From positions 22,641,264 to 22,705,263 of the forward strand of contig NC_133931.1 of NCBI RefSeq assembly GCF_031877795.1: 64,000 nt of DNA, in the 5' to 3' direction. The notes beneath the pieces were generated by a model. That model made no database searches. It saw only the letters and a list, made by a program, of their open reading frames with translations, and was not told where the DNA came from. This document shows, piece by piece, positions 40,531 to 51,700 of this stretch (positions within the stretch are counted from its first letter, which is position 1; each line of letters opens with the position of its first letter). The translations under genes were made by a program, and so were the position numbers. The DNA comes from Strix aluco. Taxonomy: Eukaryota; Chordata; Aves; Strigiformes; Strigidae.

Positions 40531-43500
40531 GGCAGCTTGCCGAGCAGGCGCTCTGCCCACAGGAGCAGCAAGGGGCAGGAGGGCTCACCACCTCCTTCCC
40601 TGCCAGCTGCAAAGCACCGAATCAAGGAAAGCTTTAGGCAAATCTAGCTGGGTCTAGATAGCTTGAACAAGCTGTACAGGAAAAAGGACAAGTGTGTGAG
40701 TGAACAGACTGAGTGAACAGATCTGTCAAATGCTAAAAAATTTCTACCTGGCATGTTTAGTTCAGTTTTTCTTTTGTCCAGTGCTCATAACCCAAATTCA
40801 GGTGAACTCTGAAGTTTCATGCAAGTGATAATATACTGACTTCCCTCCTTCAGACTCCAGTGGCATTACAATTTTCAATAAAATGTTTCAAAGATGATTT
40901 AGGGCCATCTTTGCCTTTTGTAATAGCTAAACCTTTTACTTGACAATTCTGTTAAACAGTAGACAAAGGCAGACATGCAGTATTAAACATTCAGCCAAAA
41001 TAATTAAAGCCTAATAAATGTACAAACACCCCAGTTCAGCTCAGTTTATAGCAGTAGGCAACACTCATTGCAAGTGAAACTACCTGTATGTTTGGTTAGT
41101 AGCAAGTAATTCTGTATTTACAAATCTGCCTGGAGTTTCATGTTAACTACCTACCTATCTATATAAATACATGCACCAACATATACACAGGCATATACAG
41201 CAGACAAGTGTTGCAATTCCTGTTACTCATAATAAAATGTTCATCCATCAGTTAACTGTGTCCCTTTTCTCCTACACTGCAACGGAAAAAAACCTTCCAG
41301 ATTATTTATTCATATTTGCTTTCCTTCATTAGTTTCACTGAAGCTAAATGTTAACTACCAAAGCAGTTCCCAACACAGGTCTCCGTGTACTGCATCTCCT
41401 ATTGACCAGTGCCCCCACTGCACTTTTGTTTTCTCCTTTTCCATGCTGAAGCTTCATCACCATAAAAATCCTAACACTTTATTTCATGGGACTCCCATCT
41501 GTTAGATCTGCCTCTCTTCACATGAAGACAACATCTATTTTTTCTGACAATCAATCACCTCCGCAACTGGTTGTGATGACCCACTCACCATGTTCTCAGC
41601 TTGAGATTATGCTACAGGGACATGGAGGAACAGCTACTGTTGACTCCCCTCAAATTTTTTGAATTTTAATAATTTTTTAAGTGGAATTAAAATCAAATGC
41701 AGGAACTATCTGCTAATTCTTTCTATATTATAAATAGCCGTCCATGACAGATGGCTATTGGATGGCAGAGGAACAGTGGCTGAAAAGTAGGCTACTCCAC
41801 AGAAAGGTAAATTATGGCCCCATTGGAGTCCATAGAATAATTCGCTTGCTTTTACCATGGAAGGTCTCCACTCCTTTCTCTGACAGAAACAAATTTACTC
41901 TGCAATGATTTTGGAAGGATTTGGAAGGCATTGCTGTGAATGCAGTTCACCCTCACAATTTATAGAGGCATTTTTTTTTCAAAACTGCCACTTTTGAAGG
42001 TAAATATGGTTAAGACAAGAGTAACTAACCCCATCAAATGGAACTAACAGGGAAATAAAACCCCTTTTTTGTCCCAGTTAATCATTTGGACTCCCTTGGC
42101 AGCCTGCAGACAGATGAGCAGGAGAAGGCAATTCCACAGGGAACCCAGGCAACCTGGGTTGTCTTTTAGGTTGCTAAAACTCAAATTTCTGTCTTTCCTT
42201 ACCAGGATCTCATGGGAAGCCACTCTGATGTAAACGAGCACAACTCTGCTTTTCAGCTGCCTGCACAGGTGACACAGGTGACACAAAGCCACCACATACA
42301 CCGTGCACGTGAGCTCTGCCCACGCTGCCTTCCAGCGACGGTCGCACAAGGTGGCTGTCCACAGCCTCTGCTCCCAGGACATTCAGCTCCTGCACAGTGC
42401 CCGGATGCCTGGTGAGCTCCTCTTCTCACGCTCAGCTGCATCTGTCAGCACGCAGGTCTGGTCTACACATACAAAAGCCATCACATAAACTTTGTGATTG
42501 GGCCTGGGCAAGAAGAGATGTCCTGGATGCCTAGTCAGAAGGAAGAGGTGTTCAGAAGTGTCTCTGTGTGAGCCGGAAGAGAAGGATGCAAGTAAGGCAC
42601 TACAACAAGAGTGAGGAACAATGTCAAGTGAGGGATCCACCAGAACAAAATCTCAGTCTGTCAGACACCGGTGGATCTACAAACTCCACTGAGTACTTGG
42701 CAGAGACCTCACCTCAATCCCAGACACACCATGCCAACTACCCTAAACAGAAGAAAGTAGCCCTGACTGTATACTAAAGAAAGGAGAAACAGATGCAGAA
42801 TCCTAATTTCTACCCCAGGAGTCCTTCACTGCAGAGCCGGAGAGGAAATGTCAAGCAGCTCAGACAAGAAAGGGAAAGGGAGATCAGGTACCTGCAGTAT
42901 CACCTGATTTTAAACAGATATATTTCAGTCTGTGTGCAGTAGCAAGTGTTATATCAGCAAGCTGTGCATCCAAGTGTCTAGCTCACCATATTAACTTCTG
43001 AACATTTGAGTCTCTTTTGGCCAAATTTTGACACAAGCTTCTGGTCTCAGAGGTCTCAGCTTAGTTGACCCAAGCATCAGAGAGGGGGCAGGAGAACTGA
43101 TTAGTAGAGCAGCTAAGGGAAAGATGGCAGCCGAGCTCAACCTTTTTTAGTGGCTGGAAAATTGACAGGGCCAAGAGAAACAGTGTGTGCACTTAGACAC
43201 TGAAGAAACCACTGTAAGAAAAAATCCATGAGAAACAAGTTTTCATCAGCTCTGAACCTTACTAATCTACCTGCTCTTTTGTGGCCTTAAACAATACTTC
43301 TTAAAGACCAGCATCATTTTGTTCACAAGACACATGATTTTTCTATTACAATGACCTCTTCACTTGACAGCCAGGTACAAGCTAGAAAATAAGAGACTAT
43401 AAACACTTAATATCTGGCATCAAGATGAACCTTCAGCTGTCATAAGTAAGCAATATATAAAAAAAATCAGGCTATGACAGTCTGGGACATGAGCACAACA

Positions 43501-44300
43501 AAATGTAGCCCAGGACAGCAGAAAGCAAATGGCTGGCAGCACAGTCCTCCTCCGCTGGAACTGTCTGATTTCTAGTGTTAACTTGCAAACTATGCAGGTA
43601 CTTGTGTTGCAAAACACACAGATGTGGTTTAAAAGCCTGATGTTCCCAGCCCCAAACTACTGTTGCTATACCTAGACAGAGGGAGAGCAAGCGAGGGACC
43701 TGCTTTGCTTCAGTTTGTAGCAAGAGGTGCTGGAAACAAAATTCATTTCTTAGCAATGTGCTTTGTTGCTCACTATAGGAACTTCTGCTCAGCCTTGGGA
43801 ATAATCTAGAAGCTGCAGTTTTCTGCATAGCATTCTTGTTGACATTTCCAGGAATGCTGGCCTCATTTCTTCCACAGCAAAATACAATCTTATGCTGCCA
43901 ACCTGATGTCATCTCTGTTGACATCTGGAGTTAACAGCCTGGAAAGCGCATACCGGTGCTCTCCTTAGCTGCCTGAAGCCTTTACTTCTGCTCAGGTTCT
44001 CCTCTCTGACTTCAGCACGCCCCACCAGCCGCCAGCACTGCTGCCTGCAGTACACCTGTCAGCACCTGCTTCCACTGTTTACAGAGCAAAGTCCCTTGCA
44101 GTCCTCCTACCCTAATCCTCCCATCTCTAACAGGTCCCCTCCCTTTAGGACTAACAGACTTCTGTGCAAATCACTGGGCCTGCAGCCACCAAGTGAGTTT
44201 AGTGAGCAGTCGGGAATAAGTCTGTCCCGGCGCACATTATTCAGAAGCTGTTTCCAATAGGGAAGTTTCAGATCTACTGGAACTGGACATCTGTGGAGCA

Positions 44301-44345
44301 GGAGGCTGCATGAGATGACCTCCAGAGGTCTCTTCCAACCCATGT
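44301..44345 (+). mobile_element. Short CR1-like 3' tail fragment
   Basis: GAGATGACCTCCAGAGGTCT followed by CTTCCAACCC is the common CR1 3'-end signature. Only about 45 bases are recognisable; the rest of any element has eroded. Confidence 0.4.
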
Positions 44346-45930
44346 GCTTCCACCAGTCTGAAAACTTCAGGAAATGCTGACTCTCATCAAAACCCATTTT
44401 CCAACATGACAGCAATGATCCCACAGGAGTTATTTTATATAGTATTTTCAAGCTGGCAAAAATTCTCGCACAGACAAGTATACCAGCAAGGAACTTGTTC
44501 TGCTGGTTGGGTGTTGGTGTATTTATAGCTGCACCTTCATGAGGAAGCTGCTGCTTTATCAGTAGGCCTGAAAATAGCACCATCTATTCACCGAGGGGTT
44601 GTGCAACACAGGAAACTAAATTTCTTAGGCCAAGACAGAAGTCCCTGTCTTAAAGATTTTGTAAAGAAAATCTAATTCAGTTCTTGATTTTTTTAATCAC
44701 TTGGTAAATACGAATTTTTAAATACCATTTCAGTATTGGATGTTGTCATCCAACAGACTTTGACAATCCAGAGGACTTAGGAAAAGTCTTTTATTTTGAA
44801 GTTCTTAAAAACCAGAAGTTGTAAGAATGAGCGGTTCTACTATCAGAAAGCAATTCTATTTGGAGTCATTTCAGATCATTAAAGGACCATCAAACTCTGT
44901 TACCTGTGTGATTATCTTCTAAGAAATGCACCAGTGGACAAGGCAGGTATTCAATGCATTACCGCTTACTGGTACTCTAAAAGTCAAACAGTAAGATACA
45001 GCCTTGCACCCCTGTTAGAGAAGCAGGGGTGCTTCTGACAGTGCACTAGAACTTCCACCATGTCACAAACTCCTGTCAGAATAACAACATTGTCAGCTGA
45101 ACACTTGAGTTTGTGTCCTCTCATCTACCTTTAGGACTAGTTACCATTTTAGACAGTGGTATAAACTCTTAGTGTGAACAAAAGCTGACATTTGCACTAC
45201 TCAAGTTTATTCTGGCTCCAAGCGTAAGTTCCTGTGGAATCAGGTTGGGGTTTTTTTTTCATTTTTGCTTATGCTGAGTGTTTGCATTGGCACCGCCATA
45301 GGCAATGGATAAAACTGGGGTTCAGTCATAATGTAAATACAGCTACAGAAAAGCATTACTTGGAAATGCCAGCAGCAGACTGCTGAGCCCTAACAGACAT
45401 ATGCCCCCTTTGGGCTTTTCCAGCTCTTTTCCTGTCTTTTATCTAATAGGTTTCCATAACCCATTAACTTTTTAAAGCTTTTGTGTGCAGGATGGAAGGA
45501 AGAAAGTAATAGAAATCTCTTCCTTATGCCTAGCCCCTAAGAGAACTCCACTGAAGAAATCATGTTATTTGGAAATGTAAATGCTTTGGAGAACTAGACC
45601 TTGATCTCAAGAGCAAACATAAATACCTGGAGTTTCCCAGACCCTACCAAAAATTCTTGAAACCATTTCCAAGGATGCAACAAAACCTACTGCAGGAGTT
45701 CATGTGACCCATGTTCCTACAGTTCAGTGGAAAAGAGGAATGACTGTCAAAACAAATATTCATTTTTTGTCTGGGAAAAAAAAAATCAAATTGAGATGCA
45801 AGGTTTTTCAGGTGATTATTAAAACATGCAAGGGATTCTTATAAAATGACTGAGATGAAGACAGCTTAGAAGAATCTCTCACTGCAATAAACAACAAATG
45901 TTTTCAGGGAAAGCATAAAGACTGATGTTC

Positions 45931-45982
45931 AAAAAGAAAAGAAAGAAAAAGCAGAAGAAAAATAACAGGAAAAAAGAAAGGT
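45931..45982. repeat. Purine-rich (A/G) low-complexity tract
   Basis: About 50 bases of nearly pure A and G with AAAGA and AAGAA units, interrupted by a few other bases. Low-complexity sequence with no gene signal. Confidence 0.7.
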
Positions 45983-46088
45983 AAATCATGGTTCTACTCA
46001 TTTTTAAAAGCACAGCTACTGCACTGTCTCACTACCAAACTGAGTAAGACCATGTCTTGTGTATTTCCAGAAACCTGGTAGGATTTTC

Positions 46089-46846
46089 ACAGAATTACCT
46101 AGATTGGAAAAGACCTTGAAGATCATCCAGTCCAACCGTTAACCTAACACTGACCGTTCCCAACTACACCATATCCCTCAGCGCTATGTTGACCCGACTC
46201 TTAAACACCTCCAGGGACGGGGACTCCACCACCTCCCTGGGCAGCCCATTCCAACGCCTAACAACCCGTTCTGTAAAGAAATGCTTCCTAATATCCAGTC
46301 TAAACCTTCCCTGGCACAACTTGAGGCCATTCCCTCTTGTCCTATCACTTATTACTTGGTTAAAGAGGCTCATCCCCAGCTCTCTGCAACCTCCTTTCAG
46401 GTAGTTGTAGAGGGCGATGAGGTCTCCCCTCAGCCTCCTCTTCTCCAGACTAAACAACCCAAGTTCCCTCAGCCGCTCCTCGTACGACATGTGCTCCAGA
46501 CCCTTCACCAGCTTCGTTGCCCTTCTCTGGACATGCTCGAGTAATTCAATGTCCTTTTTGTAGTGAGGGGCCCAAAACTGAACACAGGAATCGAGGTGCG
46601 GCCTCACCAGTGCCGAGTACAGGGGTAAGATCACTTCCCTGTCCCTGCTGGCCACGCTATTTCTGATGCAAGCCAGGATGCCATTGGCCTTCTTGGCCAC
46701 CTGGGCACACTGCTGGCTCATGTTCAGCTGGCTGTCAATCAACACCCCCAGGTCCCTCTCTGACTGGCAGCTCTCCAGCCACTCCTCCCCAAGCCTGTAG
46801 CGCTGCTGGGGATTGTTGTGGCCGAAGTGCAGAATCCGGCATTCCT
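46089..46846 (-). mobile_element. CR1 LINE, 5'-truncated copy with 193-codon open RT remnant
   Basis: Minus-orientation CR1, the best preserved in the window. The RT C-terminal frame is open from 46745 to 46164 and ends just before the 3' UTR; the tail is at 46089. It sits about 0.9 kb left of the UBR5 CpG island. The endonuclease and catalytic RT core are missing because of 5' truncation, so it cannot move itself. Confidence 0.93.
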
Positions 46847-47729
46847 TCCAGGATAAGATAAATTATTTGTATTCTTGAAGCCATTTGAATATCACTGTCA
46901 CTTGAGAACAGAATATACGGGGAAACAGTGTCTGAGAACAAGAAACCTGGAACAAACACATCAACTACACATTTCTTCTCTTTACCACATCTCATGTTAA
47001 TGACAGTTGTATTGGAAAAAAACTTACACTCCCCGCATCTTTGGGCTGCAAGCGGCTACATCAGCTGATTCTTGGATTAGCTCCTTTCAGCTGTGTTGGA
47101 GAAAGAGCTAAGGAACAAAGGGGAATGGGAGATGGGAAGTCACAAAATTCCTTAGATTTGTTAGTGGAGGAGATTTCTATGGTTTATGATTACACAGCCT
47201 CAGAAATGAATTATAACTCACTGAACTAGGTTCTAGAATTTTTTTGTACCATTATCATGTGATTGCCAGCATTCCTCACATGCTAAAAAATTCCAAGTTG
47301 GTTTTCTAAATTTCTGATTTCCTGAAAATAAGTGAGAGCAGGCTGCAAAAGCAGCAAATTCCAGTCAAAAAAAAAAAAAAAAAAAAAATCAAAGCTTGGT
47401 ACAAGGCCAGCCAAGGTGTTAGTTTCTATAGAAACAAATAGCCGTTTTATTGACTTGTTACTCAACTTTCAGCAAATTGAGATGTTAATTTGTCAAAAAC
47501 GGCTCCATTTGCAAGGTATGCTCTCTTGGAACAGCAGTTAAACTCCGTCTGGACGAAGGGTACGCAGCCCGTATGGCATCCAGCGCTTCATCGGCTTGAG
47601 AGATAACTTTTTATTCTGATATACCACCCATCTCCCCGAAAAAGGGCAGGTAACTCCGGCTGTTGGGAGGGAAACGACTGGATTACTTGTAACTAGGAAT
47701 TAGGAAGCAAGCAGCCGGCTTTGGAGAGC
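46847..47729. other. Intergenic, left flank of the UBR5 CpG island
   Basis: AT-rich single-copy-looking sequence with the poly-A tract at 47367-47388. No gene or recognisable repeat. Confidence 0.6.
47367..47388. repeat. Poly-A tract (22 bases)
   Basis: Uninterrupted A run about 350 bp left of the UBR5 CpG island. No processed pseudogene body could be recognised upstream of it. Confidence 0.95.
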
Positions 47730-48158
47730 AGGGGATGGACGCCAGTGGGTTTGAAGCACACCTGCGGCCACCCGTGCACCGGGGTGGGAGGGGAAGCCCC
47801 ATCGCAACCCCCTCCTGGGGACCCCCCGGTGACAGGCACGGCCTCACACACCCGCTCCCCGATTTCCACCCCCGAAACCACTCCGGCAGACCACACGCCG
47901 CGCCGGGGGTCAGCGAGGCGAGGCATGTGCCACTCACGGGGAACGGCTCGACCCGCGCAGCCCCGGGAAGGCGGTCAACACGCTATGCAAGGCCGCGGCG
48001 CGGCGGGGAAGGCCGGCGGAACGGGTTGGTGCGCCGCGGCCTGTGCCCGGAGAGCGGCCCCAGCGCCACGGCCGGACCGGCCGCCACAGGGCCAGGCCAG
48101 CCCAGCCCCCCACCGACCGAAGGGAAGCGACGGCAGCGCCGCCCGCTCCGCTCCCGCC

Positions 48159-48200
48159 GAGGCGGGGTGGGGGGGGGGGGGTGGGGGGGTAGGGGAGGGG
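48159..48200 (+). other. G-run cluster with G-quadruplex potential
   Basis: Uninterrupted G runs at 48169-48181 and 48183-48189, flanked by further GGGG runs, sit about 100 bp upstream of the CRE in the UBR5 promoter. Such clusters can fold into G-quadruplexes. The length of the run may also be unreliable in an assembly. Confidence 0.5.
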
Positions 48201-48266
48201 CCCCGTTCGGCGCCTCAGGGAGCCCCGCGCGCGCCACCCCGCCCGCTGGGAAGTCGCTCTCAGGGG

Positions 48267-48480
48267 CACGTGGTCCTTTACGTCTCTCGCGCATGACGTC
48301 ACCGCGCTCCGCGAGGCCGTCCCGACCAATCGGCGGCGCGCTTAGTGAAGGGGCGCCGCGCGGCGGCGCGCGCGCCAGTCAGCGCGAGGCTTACACCGCG
48401 GCCGCGCGCTGCCGCCCCGCCCTCCCCGGCGCGGCGCACGGAGGGAGGGAGAAGGGCCCGCTGGAAGTTAAGATGGCGGC
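48267..48480 (+). promoter_or_regulatory. UBR5: UBR5 core promoter with E-box, CRE, CCAAT and YY1 motifs
   Basis: In order: an E-box CACGTG (48267-48272), a perfect CRE palindrome TGACGTCA (48294-48301), an NF-Y type ACCAATCGG (48325-48333) and a YY1-type AAGATGGCGGC (48470-48480). No TATA box is seen, as usual for CpG-island promoters. YY1 motifs of this kind usually lie just downstream of the start site, so transcription probably begins between about 48380 and 48470. The motifs are read directly; factor binding is inferred. Confidence 0.7.
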
Positions 48481-48490
48481 GCGTGTGTGA
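48473..48490 (+). other. Five-codon upstream ORF in the UBR5 leader
   Basis: ATG GCG GCG CGT GTG TGA encodes MAARV and ends 232 nt before the UBR5 start codon. Its ATG is the ATG inside the YY1 motif. Whether it is translated depends on the true transcription start, which must lie upstream of 48473. The bases before the ATG (TTAAG) give A at -3, a reasonable initiation context. Confidence 0.5.
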
Positions 48491-48722
48491 GTGCGGTGCG
48501 GGCTGAGCCTCCTCCCGGCGCCGTTGCGGCGGGCTCCTTCTTCCTCGCGCTCCGCGCCGCGGCGGGTGAGCCGAGGACTCCACCGGCGGCCACGAGCGGC
48601 CCCGGGGGAGGGACGGAGACCGAGCGCCCCCTCCCCCGCCGCCCCCCCCGCCCCCATTGTGTGCCTGGCCCCCGCCCGCCCGCCTCCCTCCGCCGGGGGG
48701 GGCAGCGGCGGCGGCGCGGAAC

Positions 48723-48784
48723 ATGACCTCGATCCACTTCGTGGTGCACCCGCTGCCGGGCACCGAGGACCAGCTCAATGACCG
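48723..48784 (+). CDS. UBR5: UBR5 (EDD) E3 ubiquitin ligase, first coding exon only (partial)
   Basis: This exon encodes 20 residues plus two bases of the next codon, beginning [20 protein letters not shown]. That is the highly conserved N-terminus of UBR5. It ends at a consensus donor, ACCG|GTGAGG (GT at 48785-48786), so Arg21 is split between exons. The start context is good (A at -3). UBR5 is a very large (about 2,800 aa) ubiquitin ligase with UBA, UBR-box, PABC/MLLE and HECT domains, acting in N-degron recognition and nuclear and chromatin-linked protein turnover. None of those domains lies in this window. I looked for exon 2, which should encode the next conserved stretch beginning near REVSEKLN, and did not find it before 64000. 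Confidence 0.93.
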
Positions 48785-51700
48785 GTGAGGGGCAGGCCGT
48801 GCGGCGGGGGGCGGAGGGGAGGGGCCGGCCTGGCGGGGCTCGGCCCCCTGTGGGTGAGGGGAGGGGCCGGCGGCGGCCGGCCGGAGCGTGGCGCGGCGGG
48901 GGCGCCCCGGGGGAGCGGGCAGCGCCGGCCGCGGGGGACGTCCCGGCAACCCCCCCCTCCCCCCCGCCGTGCCGCCGTCCCGCCGCCGCGCCGCGGGGCC
49001 GCAGGGCCCCGGCGCTTTCCTCTCGCCGGGGCCGGCGGCGAGGAGCGGTGCGGGCCGCGCCGCGCACACCCGGCTTCTCCGGGCGGCCGCCGCCGTAAAC
49101 TTTGCCCCCCGAGGGAGCGGGGGTGGGGGGCCGTGACCTTCGCCGTGGGCCCGCCGCCCCTTCGCGGCCCCGGCGGGGGGACTCCAGCCTGACAGGGGAG
49201 CCCCGGGTCTGCCCCGGGAAGTGGGTTCCCGAGGATCCCTGGACGAGGAGGAGCGAGAATGTGTCCGTATGAATCGGAGATGGAGCGAGGCAGACAATGC
49301 GGGTGGGGGATCGCGGTGTGTGTGAGAGAATGATGGGAGCGAGGATAAAGAAGACGTACGCCAGGGATGTTACACGCGCACGTACCGGCAGTGTGCTCTG
49401 CGTTCCCCTTCATACATACATTTTTTAAATGAGAAAGGAGGCCCCATCTCCGAGTTACTGATCGTGTGCGGCTTGGCTGGGATGGGAATGACAGCTGGAA
49501 CTGAAGGGCAGTCTGCTTGGAAACCTCGCAGCTAACTTTATGTTGAATTGGGGGAGAGAAATTGCAGGCTGTGGAGAAAGTAGAATGCTTGAGAGAAAAT
49601 AAATCTGTGAATCGAATTTTCTTTGCTGCTTGATGTGGATTTGACAGCACTGTGTGGCTGTCAAATATTTCTTCTGCAGCAATTACTAACGGTATGTGTT
49701 ACAGCTTGTGAATTTTACTTGTGCTCTTTTATATAGAAATTCCTAAGAAACATGTAACTGTTCATATTTAATATTTTATAAATTTGTGTGTGAATAAATG
49801 GACATTAATCATCACTGAATAGAAACCAGCATATTTTTTTACACTATAGATAAATGTTATTTTTATAAAAAATATTTAAATATTTATAAATCTTAAGAAG
49901 TATGGGGGTCTTGGTTGTATTCTTCTGGTTTCAGAGTAGGTCAGGGTCCAGCTTATTTCACTATTGTTTGTATGGTCACTTTTTCCTAGACCAGTCTTTG
50001 AGATGCCTCTATTAAAACGCAGCTGAGGTTTGAGGGCTTATGGTGATGAAAATAGGTCATTGTAAAGATAAAATTTCTGCCAAACTACATCGTCCATGCC
50101 CTTAAACAGGGGAAACAAACTTGTAATGATAAAATAGGTCCAAAACTTGAACTGTGTTAGTGTGGAGTGTATTTTTTTTTCCCTTAGCCTGATAATACAT
50201 TTTACAGGATCCTGCTTCCTAGGAGGCCTACCTGTTCCTAAGATTGGCTTTCTCCACAGTAATACATTCAAATTTAGCATACATTATCTTCCTTTAGAGT
50301 GACAAACTGAGAGGTGATGCTGTACTAGGAGTTCTTGTGCTTCTTCAGTGCACTGTTTTGATTTAGGGAAAAATCTAGGACTTTGAACTTGAAAGGGCTC
50401 CAGTGGTTTTTCTTTTTTTTTTTAAATGTTGATAGGCCCTTAGAAAACATTTAGCATGTAATTATCACACTTTGCTCAGAGTGAGAGAGCTCATCTGTTT
50501 TTTCTTTAATGTCACCTGTTTTGTTGACTTATTGATGTTAAATATGATGTATCTTCAGTCTTCATAATGCTTCCTAATTTTTTTTAATTTCTTTTTTTTC
50601 CCTCCTCCTTACCACAGCGACAGCTCTTACAACTACTATTTGATACAGGAAGCTTCATAATGTGTGGTAATTAATATATGGAGAAAGCTGCAGAAGTGCT
50701 ATTAAGTAGTGACTTATTCTGAAAAATCAAGTGGCTCCTTGATCTGAGCTGCAAGTCATAAATTTCCACTTCATAAATATAATTGTATTAGAAGTGCGGT
50801 AGCTGTGTATCAGAACTTGTAATGCAGTGAAACCCAAATGATTCATAAATAGGGTTGAGGCGCACACATATGTGCTGGAAATGCCAGTTCAATTTTATCA
50901 GTAGCATTGCTGCTTATTACTGTTTTATCAGTGTAGATCAGGATCTAGATAGCTTAATAAATTCCCACATGCATGCTTGCAGAAGTTAGGATCTTGGAAC
51001 ATCTCACATCTCCATGATGTTTCTTTCCCCTGTCACACTTTATAGGCTTTTTTTGAGTCTCTGCTGCAGCTGGTGGTCAGTAGCAAAGTTAGGTTTTTTC
51101 TGTCTTCATTCTGAATGATAATTGCTTCTCAGAATCTGATTTTGGGACCATAATTCTGCATTGTATGCTTTCATTTGTAGTGTACGTAGAACATGATCAA
51201 TTGTATCGCTTTCAGGAATGGATCCATGTTCTGCATCTAAGGAATAATCACATTTTAAAACAGAAGGGGTTTATAAGTGCAAACTCTGTGTGTTCAGGAT
51301 ACATGACAGTTTTGAATTTTCATAATAAAATATTTGATATGTTATGCTTAATAATGAGCGTATATGGGTGAAGGGGGTGAAGTGTGTTTGGAAAGCATCC
51401 TTGTCCTGAAGTACTGTCGTCTCCAAAATGTGAGGCAGTAGTTTTTCTCAGTTTGGTTTGGTACACTTTGTGTCACTCTGTTTTACAGTTTTTATTAGAT
51501 TTTCTGTGTAATTTGTTATCCCTCTTATTTATGCAGCAACTCGGAGAATGGTAAAACGCTTTGAAGAAAAAAGGAAAAAGTAACTGTAGAACCACAAATA
51601 ATTGGGAAGACTACTGAACATGCCTACTCATCATCTGAACGTACTTCTTAACTAGTGTTTTTGAAAATACTAGTTAATATTGTACCTTGATGGTAGTTAT

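Larger units (their letters stand above)
29851..46088. other. Long intergenic stretch between ODF1 and UBR5
   Basis: About 16 kb with no coding signal I can support. It contains the poly-C tract at 40506, a small CR1 tail at about 44301 and a purine-rich tract at 45931. The part from about 40200 to 42000 is AT-rich and repeat-poor to the eye, so any conserved non-coding elements would need alignment to find. Confidence 0.55.
47730..49230. other. CpG island over the UBR5 promoter and exon 1
   Basis: Base composition changes sharply from AT-rich to very GC- and CpG-rich near 47730 and returns to ordinary composition by about 49250-49400. Dense CG dinucleotides, G and C runs, and the UBR5 start codon near the middle make this a classic housekeeping-type promoter island. 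The boundaries are by eye. The long ORFs on both strands here are a by-product of GC content and few stop codons. Confidence 0.9.

Noticed and set aside
48299-49297. 332-codon minus-strand ORF across the UBR5 promoter, with other long frames at 47735-48490, 48468-49067 and 48775-49650
   Set aside because: Composition is Arg/Pro/Gly/Ala-rich as expected from CpG-island DNA with few stop codons. No domain is recognisable and they overlap the true UBR5 exon.
51539-51553. Short segment after TTATGCAG resembling a UBR5 exon start
   Set aside because: The encoded residues do not match the expected UBR5 exon 2 peptide in any phase.
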